This document shows positions 8,335 through 15,497 of a stretch of DNA of 51,803 nt, one piece after another. A program made the position numbers and the translations under genes. The stretch is taken from positions 1 through 51,803 of the forward strand of contig NZ_JACSQW010000012.1 in assembly GCF_014836425.1 (NCBI RefSeq). Reading direction: 5' to 3'. Position 1 is the first letter of the stretch; every line of letters begins with the position of its first letter. The notes beneath the pieces are model-generated. The model searched no databases. It was not told where the DNA came from and was given only the letters and a program-made list of their open reading frames with translations. Origin of the DNA: Limosilactobacillus avistercoris (GTDB lineage Bacteria; Bacillota; Bacilli; Lactobacillales; Lactobacillaceae).

Positions 8335-9449
8335 TACAAGTTTTCAATGATATTTCCGATTGAATTATCCTTGACCGGGTGTAAATCATTATAAACCTGA
8401 ATGGTAATTGAAGCGTCCTTGTGACCTAAAACTGAAGCAACCTTGTTAACGTTGATTCCTTTATCAATCAGTAGCCCCGTATATGTGTGTCTCAAACCAT
8501 GTGGGGTTACATATAATGGTAGATTATAATTTTCTTCAATTACTTTCAACCATTTACCAGGCTTTGACGGTGATAATATACCGCCCTGCTGACTAGTGAA
8601 TACTAATTGACTTGGTTTCAAAGAATTAACGTTAAAATATTGTAATTCTTTTTGTTGTACCAGTCGCCACTTTTTTAACACTTGAATTGTTTGTTGACCA
8701 ATTGGAACGTTACGAACCGAGTAAATGTTTTTAGTTTTTCCTATTATTAGGTGGTTATCCGTATCACGGGTAACCGCCTTTTTTATTTTCAAAAAGCCAT
8801 GTTCAAAATCTACATTATTCCAGGTTAAGGCCGATAGTTCGCTTTTTCTTAACCCTGTATGTGACAAAACAAAGAGAAATGCAAACGCCTTGTAATTACT
8901 ATCTTTATACTGTTTCCTTAATCCTTGTTGAAACTGATTAAATTCTGCTCTGGTAAATGACCTTATTTTCTTTTTATTATGAACTTTTGGCCGTTCCACT
9001 TGCCTGAACGGATTATCAAAAATCAATTTATATTTAATAGCCAAATCAAAAATACTGGCAGCGTCGTTAATTAGCTTGTTAAAGAACTTTAATTGATTAG
9101 CCCATTGATAAACTAGCAATTGACAGTCATTAACTTTTATTTCTTTAATAGCCCTGTTGCCTAAAGCTGGTAACAAATGATTTTTACATTCAGATTCATA
9201 TTTTCTATAAGTAGAACCTTCAACTGTATGTTTCTTATTATCAAGCCAACGATTAGCTATTTCTTCAAAAGTCACCTGGTCATTATCACTGAAACCGTGA
9301 TTCTCAATTTCAATCATCTTTCGGCGATACCAGGAACGAGCTTCACCTTTTGTAGTAAAGCCGCCCTTGTTATGTTGCTTGTTATCTGGTGTACGGTATG
9401 CAACCCGATAACGTCTACCATTCTTAGTTTGATACTCATATGGTGTCAT
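8334..9449 (-). CDS. int: Tyrosine-type site-specific integrase
   Basis: This is a 371-residue integrase with an N-terminal arm-binding domain (about 1-55), a core-binding domain (about 60-150) and a catalytic domain (165-360). Catalytic residues visible are R201 (HTGLRKSEL), H317 and R320 (HGLRHTY), H343 (LGHKD) and the nucleophile Y353. It recombines the element with the 18-bp core in ssrA. The AAAGGAG before ATG 9449 fixes the start, and the stop lies against the left arm sites. The length and layout are those of Gram-positive phage and island integrases. It faces away from the rest of the element, next to attL, as is usual. Confidence 0.95.
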   Translation of the reverse strand: MTPYEYQTKNGRRYRVAYRTPDNKQHNKGGFTTKGEARSWYRRKMIEIENHGFSDNDQVTFEEIANRWLDNKKHTVEGSTYRKYESECKNHLLPALGNRAIKEIKVNDCQLLVYQWANQLKFFNKLINDAASIFDLAIKYKLIFDNPFRQVERPKVHNKKKIRSFTRAEFNQFQQGLRKQYKDSNYKAFAFLFVLSHTGLRKSELSALTWNNVDFEHGFLKIKKAVTRDTDNHLIIGKTKNIYSVRNVPIGQQTIQVLKKWRLVQQKELQYFNVNSLKPSQLVFTSQQGGILSPSKPGKWLKVIEENYNLPLYVTPHGLRHTYTGLLIDKGINVNKVASVLGHKDASITIQVYNDLHPVKDNSIGNIIENL

Positions 9450-9472
9450 TTTTCATTCTCCTTTATACGTCC

Positions 9473-9518
9473 ATTGTCTGGGCGTGAATTAATGACACGG
9501 GGGATATGTTAGGAGATG
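9473..9518. promoter_or_regulatory. int upstream region: CTGGGCGT site and first copy of a 23-bp direct repeat
   Basis: ATTGTCTGGGCGTG (9473-9486) recurs exactly, inverted, at 21883-21896. A 23-base unit starting CACGGGGGATATGTTAGG (9496-9518) recurs with two changes at 10738-10760. Both lie just outside genes, so they may be binding sites of an element-encoded regulator, such as the AlpA-like protein. Confidence 0.45.
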
Positions 9519-9548
9519 AAAACACTGTGAGTAAATAGTACATTTGCA

Positions 9549-9652
9549 TGGTACCTTGGTACCGCACCCCTTGAGCCTTACAGCCACAAGGGTTTAGCGG
9601 TACCTTTTTACTTTTTGCGGTACCACTTTTGTTTTAAATTGAAAGTGGTACC
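9549..9652. repeat. GGTACC iteron cluster, left set
   Basis: Five GGTACC sites lie at 9550, 9558, 9599, 9619 and 9647. The 18-base core TGGTACCTTGGTACCGCA (9549-9566) is the exact reverse complement of 13857-13874 in the right cluster. A small inverted repeat CCCTTG/CAAGGG (9568-9573 with 9587-9592) lies between the sites. It fills the gap between int and the repressor gene and is a probable replication-initiator or regulator binding region. Confidence 0.7.
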
Positions 9653-9655
9653 TGG

Positions 9656-10288
9656 CTACCTACTTGATTCGGGATCTTTCTTAACAGGAAAGCTAGAAAG
9701 AAATTTATCAATATTAGGAATAATATCGTCTTTATCATACTCAATAGTACCATTAGCGATTTGACGAAACATATTTAACAACGTTGCCATTTCAGAATTT
9801 TGATTATCTGAACCATATAGTCGTACAAGGTTAAAGAAAATTAAAAAATCACTTAAACTATATCCAGATAAAATACTTAATGGCTTCTTATCTATTAATT
9901 CTCCCTGCTGTTCTATTAATTGGCGAATTTCTTCACTAGAATTTTTAGCAAGCCTACTAGTGGTGGCACGGAGATCAAGCTGTGACTCTGCAAGCTTTTT
10001 TTGTTCATCACCAGTTAATTTTTCGCCACCGACAGCTTTATCTAATAATACTTTAGTAGCCATCAAGCTCAAACCGCTACCATTAATAAGGTAATCAACA
10101 GAGACAGAACCGAGATCGGCAATGTATTTTAGTCTCTTGGCACTGGGAAGAGTTTCACCCTTTTCCCAACGTGAAACAGATGACTTATTAACAGGCGGAT
10201 TAAAAGCTAATCCAAAATCAATTTGTGTTTTACCAAGCTTTTCACGCACAGCTTTTATTCTATCACCAATAGCTTTATTACTTTTCAA
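9656..10288 (-). CDS. Cro/CI-type master repressor without a peptidase domain
   Basis: The N-terminal 65 residues form an XRE helix-turn-helix (IGDRIKAVREKLGKTQ, then SSVSRWEKGETLP). The remaining 145 residues match no domain I recognise, and there is no LexA/S24 Ser-Lys peptidase signature, so RecA-driven self-cleavage is unlikely. In PICIs, derepression comes instead from a helper-phage protein that binds the repressor; that fits here but is inference. The start is taken as TTG 10288, 8 bases after GGTGG; an in-frame GTG (10300) overlaps that RBS. It is the first gene left of the divergent switch. Confidence 0.82.
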   Translation of the reverse strand: MKSNKAIGDRIKAVREKLGKTQIDFGLAFNPPVNKSSVSRWEKGETLPSAKRLKYIADLGSVSVDYLINGSGLSLMATKVLLDKAVGGEKLTGDEQKKLAESQLDLRATTSRLAKNSSEEIRQLIEQQGELIDKKPLSILSGYSLSDFLIFFNLVRLYGSDNQNSEMATLLNMFRQIANGTIEYDKDDIIPNIDKFLSSFPVKKDPESSR

Positions 10289-10313
10289 AAATATCACCAC
10301 CCAGAATTAAAAT

Positions 10314-10441
10314 AGTTGCAAAAAAATTGCATTTAATTCTTGACATCATATTATCAGTAATGTATATTAAAGTCAATCAGTTGCATATAGGTTGCACTAA
10401 GCTGATTTTTTATTTGTTATTTAGTTGCATATAAGTTGCTT
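10314..10441. promoter_or_regulatory. Divergent switch: overlapping promoters and TTGCA operators
   Basis: Rightward: TTGACA 10340-10345, 17 bases, TATATT 10363-10368. Leftward: TTGACT 10376-10371, 17 bases, TAATAT 10353-10348. The two promoters face each other and overlap, so only one can be occupied at a time. Operator-like repeats flank them: TGCAA-N5-TTGCA at 10317-10331, AGTTGCATATAGGTTGCAC at 10379-10397, and AGTTGCATATAAGTTGCTT at 10423-10441, with TTGC units about one helical turn apart. The repressor is the obvious binder. Confidence 0.75.
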
Positions 10442-10464
10442 TTATAAGAAAGAAGGTGAAGACT

Positions 10465-10728
10465 ATGGAACAGTTAAAAGTAGAGTTGCCTAAGAATGTT
10501 ACAGACGCTATCACTGCGGCAGTATTTGACAGTTTCAAGCTAGCACAAAAGTCAGCAACTAACGACTGGCCGTTGTACTTATCTAAGAAGCAGGCTTGCC
10601 AGTACCTAAACATTGCTAACCGGACGCTCAATGAGTGGATCGAAACTGGTGACATTCCCTACAAGCACATTGGTAAGACCTACCGCTTCAACCGCAACGA
10701 CTTAGACAAGTTCATGGCTACTAAGTAA
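10465..10728 (+). CDS. AlpA/excisionase-like MerR-type DNA-binding protein
   Basis: The 87 residues end in a helix-turn-helix domain of the excisionase/AlpA type (YLSKKQACQYLNIANRTLNEW, then IPYKHIGKTYRFNRNDLDKFM). Such proteins act as excisionases or as regulators of integrase genes in satellites. ATG 10465 follows AGGTG by 6 bases; an upstream GTG at 10456 lies within that RBS. It is the first gene of the rightward operon, so it would be made on derepression. The repeated CTGGGCGT sites at both ends and before int are candidate targets. Confidence 0.8.
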   Translation: MEQLKVELPKNVTDAITAAVFDSFKLAQKSATNDWPLYLSKKQACQYLNIANRTLNEWIETGDIPYKHIGKTYRFNRNDLDKFMATK

Positions 10729-10737
10729 TCAACCTGG

Positions 10738-10799
10738 CACGGGGGATGTGTTAGGAGGTGGTTTATGCTGCAAACTTTCTAAGTGGTTCTGAACCACTT
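10738..10799 (+). promoter_or_regulatory. Second copy of the 23-bp repeat and a short hairpin
   Basis: The sequence starting CACGGGGGATGTGTTAGG (10738-10760) matches 9496-9518 at 21 of 23 bases, in the same orientation. It is followed by a perfect hairpin AAGTGGTTC-T-GAACCACTT (10781-10799) without a T run. An RBS-like GGAGG precedes a 5-codon ORF (ATG 10765), possibly a leader peptide. The rest of the gap to 10863 shows nothing clear. Confidence 0.4.
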
Positions 10800-10879
10800 A
10801 AAAGTAAAGGGTTGAATTGGATAACACAAATAGTTAAATCGTAAAATATTATGGCAATATTTAGAAAGGAAGACCATTG

Positions 10880-11065
10880 ATGATCAAGTTAATTAATTCT
10901 AAGCTTACTGCCCTTCTTATGGGTGGCTGGATTGTTTACTGTCTAACAGTTAAAGCATTTGATGGAGCATTGTTTTTATTAACAATCTACTTACTTGCTT
11001 TATATGAAAATAAAAAAGCCATTAGCAACCTACAAGATCCTACCCGAGTAGCTGCTAATGACTAA
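10880..11065 (+). CDS. Small membrane protein, unknown
   Basis: This is a 61-residue protein with two close hydrophobic stretches (about 9-27 and 31-45) and a polar tail. AAAGGA lies 9 bases before ATG 10880. Its place in the early operon of a satellite makes an accessory role (superinfection or helper interference) conceivable, but no family is recognised. Confidence 0.6.
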   Translation: MIKLINSKLTALLMGGWIVYCLTVKAFDGALFLLTIYLLALYENKKAISNLQDPTRVAAND

Positions 11066-11074
11066 GTTTCATAG

Positions 11075-11147
11075 GGAATTTAATAAAGAAAAAGTCTATT
11101 GATGAACAACCAACAATAGACGAGATAGCTTTATTGAATTCCTTTTT
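11075..11147 (+). terminator. Nested two-stem terminator in the early operon
   Basis: An outer 14-base stem (11075-11088 with 11129-11142) encloses an inner perfect stem GTCTATTG/CAATAGAC (11094-11101 with 11114-11121) and is followed by TTTTT. It would stop or attenuate transcripts from the switch before they reach the next genes. No clear promoter follows it, so it may be a control point. Confidence 0.7.
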
Positions 11148-11177
11148 ATTCTAACAGAATAGAAAGGAAAGTTAAAG

Positions 11178-11459
11178 ATGAAAGCAAATATCAATATAAA
11201 CAATCTTGAAGAGACAAGCACGTATTTAAGCATAGTAGAAGGACTAGAACAAGCATTAAGTGATTCACTAGACATGTTATTTAGTCATGTTCCCGATGAA
11301 AAAGAAGAACATTTAAAAACCGTTGATATTTATTCAACTTTTTATGAATTAAGAAGAGATCAGAATAAAATATTTTCTTTAACAGCAGCTACTACGGATG
11401 TGCTTAAAAGAGTTCATAAGACATTAGATACTGAAATTAATAACTACTACATTGAATAA
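11178..11459 (+). CDS. Hypothetical protein of the replication operon
   Basis: This 93-residue, mostly helical, acidic protein has no recognisable domain. AGAAAGGAAAG about 8-15 bases upstream supports ATG 11178. It sits 56 bases before the primase gene, so it may belong to the replication module. Confidence 0.65.
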   Translation: MKANININNLEETSTYLSIVEGLEQALSDSLDMLFSHVPDEKEEHLKTVDIYSTFYELRRDQNKIFSLTAATTDVLKRVHKTLDTEINNYYIE

Positions 11460-11515
11460 GGCAATAAGCAATGTATTTAATTGCTTCTCAGACAACACGA
11501 AAAAGGAGGTAGGCT

Positions 11516-12343
11516 ATGAATAACACATTCAATGTGGCTCAGAGCCTTTCAAAAAGCGGGATAAAAGTTTATCCACTATCTACTGGTAGCAAGATCCCTG
11601 TTGCTGGTTCACATGGCGAACATGATGCCACCGATGATCTGGATACCATTAAAAGATGGTTCAATTATAACCCTAACTTCAACCTTGCTATTAATCTACA
11701 AGTTAGTGGATTAGCAGTTGTTGACTTGGATAATCATAGCAACGAGACAAACGGTGTTCAGAATTACAGTAAATATATTCGTAATCGTGGTAATGGTTAT
11801 GTTGATACACTGAAAACTTACACGGAATTGACCCCAAGAAATGGGCTTCATATCTTCTACAAACTCAATCATGATTTAGGCAACAAAGATATTCAATTGA
11901 TGCCCGGTGTGGAATTACTAACCGGTAAAGTCACAATTGCCCCTAGTTTCATTGCTAAGTTCAACAAAGGTTATCGAGCAGAATATCAAGGATTTCAGCT
12001 ACTAAGTTATGACAACGTACAACCACTACCAGAATGGATTATTGAACTTGCTGAAGAAGCACAGAAAAGAACTGTTAAACCCGCTACTGTATATGAGAAT
12101 TACCAGCCAGGTCAAAAGAGGTGGACGGGTCATTTACTTGATGACTTGGTGCAAGGTGCTAATGAAGGCGACCGCAATAATTATTTAACCAAGCTAACCG
12201 GTAAAATGTTTCGGGTTGGTGCTGATAGTAAGACAGTCTATAACTTACTATCATTTGCTAACAGTAATTGTGAACCACCCCTACCCGATCATGAAGTTAA
12301 TTCAATTTTTGGTTCGATTCTTAAAAAGAACGGAGGACGTTAA
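11516..12343 (+). CDS. Prim-Pol type primase/polymerase
   Basis: The N-terminal 190 residues resemble bifunctional DNA primase/polymerase domains: KVYPLSTGSKIPV near the start, the metal-binding pair D70 and D72 in VVDLDNH, H112 in NGLHIFYK, and GVELLTGKVTIAPS. The C-terminal part (about 215-275; GANEGDRNNYLTKLTG...) looks like a primase C-terminal domain. AAAGGAGG precedes ATG 11516. With the helicase 3 bases downstream it should initiate and prime element replication, as the Pri/Rep pair does in SaPIs. Confidence 0.9.
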   Translation: MNNTFNVAQSLSKSGIKVYPLSTGSKIPVAGSHGEHDATDDLDTIKRWFNYNPNFNLAINLQVSGLAVVDLDNHSNETNGVQNYSKYIRNRGNGYVDTLKTYTELTPRNGLHIFYKLNHDLGNKDIQLMPGVELLTGKVTIAPSFIAKFNKGYRAEYQGFQLLSYDNVQPLPEWIIELAEEAQKRTVKPATVYENYQPGQKRWTGHLLDDLVQGANEGDRNNYLTKLTGKMFRVGADSKTVYNLLSFANSNCEPPLPDHEVNSIFGSILKKNGGR

Positions 12344-12346
12344 TTA

Positions 12347-13768
12347 ATGCCAGTTAAAGAAATACCAAAAGAATACCAAAATGCAGCGGACAAACGAGAT
12401 GCAGAAATGAAAGAACAAACCAAGAAAGTTACGCCTATTTGGCTATATCGTGACCAAGACGACAAAAAGAAAGTAAATACAGTTTTGTTTGCTAAAACAA
12501 TCATTAAAGAGAACCCAATGGTCAACAATAAGTTTAGTCAAGATGGCTACTGGTACAACAAAAAAACGGGATATTGGTTCACTGACACCGATACCCATTT
12601 AAAGAAGATTATTGTTAACGATTTAATCAAAGCTAATAAGTGGCAGCCGTCACTATATGGCAATGTAAAATTATTAGTTACAGTTATGGCAACTTCAGAG
12701 AATAACGAAAATCCATTTGACCACAGCGACCCTTATTTAGTTAGTTTCAAAAATGGTACATATGACGTCAAGTCTGATGCTATGAAGCCTAATTCAGCGA
12801 ATGATTATATACTACAAGGCCACGACTATAATCTAAATATTAGTGGAAGCGCGCCAATCACTAACAAATGGTTTAAAGAAAGTTTTGGTAGTAGAGAGGC
12901 TGCCAATGTTGTTAAAGCCTATATTGGTTACATGTTTGTACGGACTTATCAAAATTATCAAAAGTTCATGATCCTTCACGGAAAAGGTGGAGACGGTAAG
13001 TCAACTATTCTTAATTATTTACGTTCATTAATTGGAGCAAGCAATACTTCAAACGTAGATTTAGCTGATTTAGTAGATCGTTCCAATGGTAAGTTTTTAA
13101 CTTCAAAGTTATATCAAAAAGACTTAAATTATTTTGCCGATATAGGCGATGGTTTCATGGAACAAACAAGTATTCTGAAGGGCTTAACTGGTGGGGATGC
13201 TATTACTGGTCAGTTCAAAAATAAAGACCCGTTCGAGTTTGTCAACCATGCTAAGTTGATTTTCAGTGCTAATAGTCTACCTGTTTTTAATGACTTCACC
13301 GATGGTTTTATTAGACGACCAATTATCGTAGAGGTTCATAGAATTAAACATTTTACTGATAAATATTCTATGAAAACTATTCAAGCAGAGCGTGGTGCCT
13401 TTGCTTACGAATGCTTAACATTGTTCAAACAATTATTAGATGACAATTACCCAGGCCAATTAGATCAGTGGGGCTTCCCTACTACCGATGAAATGAAGCA
13501 AGCATTACACACTTGGATCATTAACAATGACTTGGTCTCACGTTGGTTAGATGAACGATGTGATACTAGCGACAATACTGCTTTTGAAAAAAATGTATAT
13601 GTATATGATAGTTACAAGCAATTCTGTACTAGTGAAGGCGGCCACCCGTTAGGTAAACAGAAATTCAACGCTAACTTAGAAAAACACGGGATTAATACAA
13701 AAGCTCAGAAAAAAATCGAAGGTAGAAAATATCGAGGTTACAAAGGGATTCGACTACTCAATGATTAA
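12347..13768 (+). CDS. D5/P4-type SF3 helicase (replication initiator)
   Basis: The 473-residue protein has a D5-type N-terminal region, then an SF3 ATPase core: Walker A GKGGDGKST (212-220), B-type motif LNYFADIGD, sensor region LIFSANSLP and arginine finger area FIRRPIIVEV. A C-terminal winged-helix-like part follows (about 375-470), which in related initiators binds origin iterons. GGAGG lies in the end of the primase gene. The gene is directly followed by the right GGTACC cluster, the arrangement found for SaPI Rep and its origin, so binding to GGTACC is a fair inference. Confidence 0.92.
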   Translation: MPVKEIPKEYQNAADKRDAEMKEQTKKVTPIWLYRDQDDKKKVNTVLFAKTIIKENPMVNNKFSQDGYWYNKKTGYWFTDTDTHLKKIIVNDLIKANKWQPSLYGNVKLLVTVMATSENNENPFDHSDPYLVSFKNGTYDVKSDAMKPNSANDYILQGHDYNLNISGSAPITNKWFKESFGSREAANVVKAYIGYMFVRTYQNYQKFMILHGKGGDGKSTILNYLRSLIGASNTSNVDLADLVDRSNGKFLTSKLYQKDLNYFADIGDGFMEQTSILKGLTGGDAITGQFKNKDPFEFVNHAKLIFSANSLPVFNDFTDGFIRRPIIVEVHRIKHFTDKYSMKTIQAERGAFAYECLTLFKQLLDDNYPGQLDQWGFPTTDEMKQALHTWIINNDLVSRWLDERCDTSDNTAFEKNVYVYDSYKQFCTSEGGHPLGKQKFNANLEKHGINTKAQKKIEGRKYRGYKGIRLLND

Positions 13769-13769
13769 A

Positions 13770-13872
13770 GGTACCATTTTTACCCCTAAAACAAAAACGG
13801 TACCAATAAAAATAAAACGGTACCAATAAACGTTGATATATCAAGGGTTACAGTGTGCGGTACCAAGGTACC
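13770..13872. repeat. GGTACC iteron cluster, right set; candidate replication origin
   Basis: GGTACC sites lie at 13770, 13799, 13819, 13859 and 13867. Two are in a shared context ACGGTACCAATAAA, and TGCGGTACCAAGGTACCA (13857-13874) mirrors the left cluster exactly. An AT-rich middle with the palindrome TTGATATATCAA (13833-13844) could be an unwinding element. The cluster lies directly after the helicase gene. Origin function is inferred from position and iteron structure. Confidence 0.65.
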
Positions 13873-13921
13873 ACTTAAATGCACTAATCAGTAGGGTAGA
13901 ATACAGAAAGGAATTATTAAG

Positions 13922-14191
13922 ATGCCAGTATTAAATCAAGGCAAGAAAAAAATACCACTGCAAAAACTAGCAGTAGTAAGGTTATCAATGGCAGATGGTC
14001 AAGTAATATATAGCGATGGTCAAGCATATGTTGGCGTGCAAGGCAATAAAACCTTTTTAGCTAAGGAATTTAAAAACCAAGTTAACGACATTCTTAAATA
14101 TGATGGCAATACGCTAATCAATCCTAAACAATGTGTATGTGCTAGACCAATGATGAAATTAGTTGATATGAACCCAGGAGATGATAAGTGA
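13922..14191 (+). CDS. Hypothetical small protein
   Basis: The 89-residue protein begins MPVLNQGKKK and ends in a possible metal-binding C-x-C pair (CVCARP). AGAAAGGAA before ATG 13922 supports the start. No family is recognised. It overlaps the region before the next small gene and starts the second rightward gene group, after the origin. Confidence 0.6.
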   Translation: MPVLNQGKKKIPLQKLAVVRLSMADGQVIYSDGQAYVGVQGNKTFLAKEFKNQVNDILKYDGNTLINPKQCVCARPMMKLVDMNPGDDK

Positions 14192-14193
14192 TA

Positions 14194-14358
14194 ATGAAAG
14201 TTAAAATAATCCACCAATACAGAGACCGTCCGATTGATCTATCAATCAATGATTTTATAAAGGATAAAGAAGTAATAGATATTAAATATTCTATGTGTGC
14301 TTATGGTGAAGATTCTTTTGATTCGGCTTTAGTAATTTACAAGGATAGTGATAATTGA
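14194..14358 (+). CDS. Cse60-like small protein
   Basis: A 54-residue ORF with ATG 14194 and a TGA overlapping the next ATG at 14358. It starts MKVKIIHQY and contains VIDIKYSMC followed by ALVIYKD, the pattern of the Cse60 family of small proteins, named from sporulation but common in Firmicute phages. The role in phages is unknown. It follows the preceding gene by 2 bases, so it is probably translationally coupled. Confidence 0.65.
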   Translation: MKVKIIHQYRDRPIDLSINDFIKDKEVIDIKYSMCAYGEDSFDSALVIYKDSDN

Positions 14359-14708
14359 TGCTTAATTATGATATTACACGAATGAAACAACGTGTTGAGT
14401 TTGGTACCTATGACTATGTATCAGATGATTCGTTGGAAGGTGGTCATGAAACTTTCAAGCCACTAACTACCGTTTGGTGTGGAGAATACACCAATACCCA
14501 GACCCAAACATTTGATAATCTAGGAACACACGTCAACGCTGATTTAGTATTGGCAATTAGACACAATCCAGATGTTAATAAGAAACTAAGTGCTAAGTAC
14601 AAAGATCATGAATACAAGATTATTGCTATCAACAGCGATGACAGACTTAATGCCTTTGACCTTATTACTTTGCAAGATAAAAGTGGAGTAAGTAATAACA
14701 ATCAATGA
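14358..14708 (+). CDS. Head-closure / head-tail joining protein
   Basis: The 116 residues fit the SPP1 gp16-type head-tail joining family: MLNYDITRMKQRVEFGTYD, then a beta-rich body with TVWCGEYTNT and the ending DHEYKIIAIN...DLITLQ. Such proteins form a ring under the portal and connector and receive the tail. TGATG couples it to the previous gene. Its position before HNH, rather than after the connector as in most HK97-like phages, is unusual. Confidence 0.75.
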   Translation: MLNYDITRMKQRVEFGTYDYVSDDSLEGGHETFKPLTTVWCGEYTNTQTQTFDNLGTHVNADLVLAIRHNPDVNKKLSAKYKDHEYKIIAINSDDRLNAFDLITLQDKSGVSNNNQ

Positions 14709-14713
14709 TTAGA

Positions 14714-14740
14714 GGTGTCGTAATATGCGACACCCTTTTT
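14714..14740 (+). terminator. Terminator before the HNH gene
   Basis: GGTGTCG (14714-14720) pairs with CGACACC (14728-14734), followed by TTTTT. It lies in the 47 bases between the head-closure stop and the HNH start, just before the HNH RBS. Confidence 0.75.
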
Positions 14741-14755
14741 ATTAGGAGGCAAGTA

Positions 14756-15190
14756 ATGAAACCTAGACACTTATGTAATTATCCTGGTTGTAATGAATTA
14801 ATACCGTACGACCAGAGCTATTGCAGTAAACACGAATATAAGAAACCGATAGATAGAACTAACAAGCAGCAACGACACCAATTAAATAAGGCTATCTATC
14901 ATAAGCGAATTACTAGCAAGCATGAAGGTAAGTACCAACGTTTCTATCGTTCGACAGCATGGAAGAAGCTAAGCCACCATTGGTTAATGATGCACCCGTT
15001 GTGTGTTAACTGTGAAGCACACGGAATATATCGCAAAGGTGATCTGGTAGACCATATCATTGAACTAAGAGACGACTGGAGCAAGCGACTAGATACAGAC
15101 AATCTACAAACATTATGCTATGCTTGTCACAACAGAAAGACAAGGCAAGCTAAATATAGGAGACAACAACATGAAAGACAAATGGAATAG
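14756..15190 (+). CDS. HNH endonuclease of the packaging module
   Basis: This 144-residue protein carries zinc-binding pairs CNYPGC and CVNC, the HNH core VDHIIELRDD, then DNLQTLCYACHNRK. In HK97-type cos phages and in cos-using satellites an HNH protein next to terS/terL is needed for cohesive-end cleavage by terminase. AGGAGG before ATG 14756 fixes the start; the reading frame further upstream crosses a terminator and is not used. The gene precedes terS with one small gene between. Confidence 0.9.
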   Translation: MKPRHLCNYPGCNELIPYDQSYCSKHEYKKPIDRTNKQQRHQLNKAIYHKRITSKHEGKYQRFYRSTAWKKLSHHWLMMHPLCVNCEAHGIYRKGDLVDHIIELRDDWSKRLDTDNLQTLCYACHNRKTRQAKYRRQQHERQME

Positions 15191-15353
15191 GTTCAAAGAT
15201 AGCAACTGGTTTGTAGTTATATTCTTTTTGATTGTACTTTTAATTGGATTTATATTTGCCTATTGGATAGTCTTCAAGTTACACCTATTGTTACTAGTTA
15301 TGTTTATCTTCTTGCTTTGGCTGCTAGTGAAGTTTATTGAATTGCTATTCTAA
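15171..15353 (+). CDS. Small two-helix membrane protein
   Basis: The 60 residues begin MKDKWNRFKDSNW and are otherwise almost wholly hydrophobic, with two likely membrane helices (about 13-32 and 35-55). The gene overlaps the HNH end by 20 bases, and TAGGAG lies 8 bases before ATG 15171. The size and position could fit a holin-like or immunity peptide, but nothing identifies it. Confidence 0.55.
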   Translation: MKDKWNRFKDSNWFVVIFFLIVLLIGFIFAYWIVFKLHLLLLVMFIFLLWLLVKFIELLF

Positions 15354-15373
15354 TCAAAATAAAATTTGAAATT

Positions 15374-15403
15374 GCTGAACGTGAAATACCGTTCGGCTTT
15401 TTT
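15374..15403 (+). terminator. Terminator after the HNH group
   Basis: GCTGAACG (15374-15381) pairs with CGTTCGGC (15390-15397, one G-T pair), followed by TTTTTT. Confidence 0.8.
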
Positions 15404-15480
15404 ATTGTTTAGGGGGGCTATGGCAACGGCGAAAAGAGCGGCACATCCACATTACTTTCGGTAAAAGTCCAAATTCGCTT
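15404..15480. other. GC-rich island before the late promoter; candidate cos region
   Basis: A run of G (AGGGGGG, about 15411-15417) opens a GC-rich patch containing GGCAACGGCG and AGCGGCACATCC inside otherwise AT-rich sequence, with no gene except a 14-codon ORF (ATG 15420). In HNH-dependent cos phages the cos site lies close to HNH/terS, so this is the best candidate. No overhang can be defined from sequence. Confidence 0.3.
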
Positions 15481-15497
15481 GTTTTTCATAGTATTCA

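Noticed and set aside
9550-13872. GGTACC sites as ordinary restriction-site noise
   Set aside because: Single GGTACC sites do occur elsewhere (for example near 1429, 4532 and 14404), but five within about 100 bases twice, with an 18-base inverted match between the clusters, is not expected by chance.
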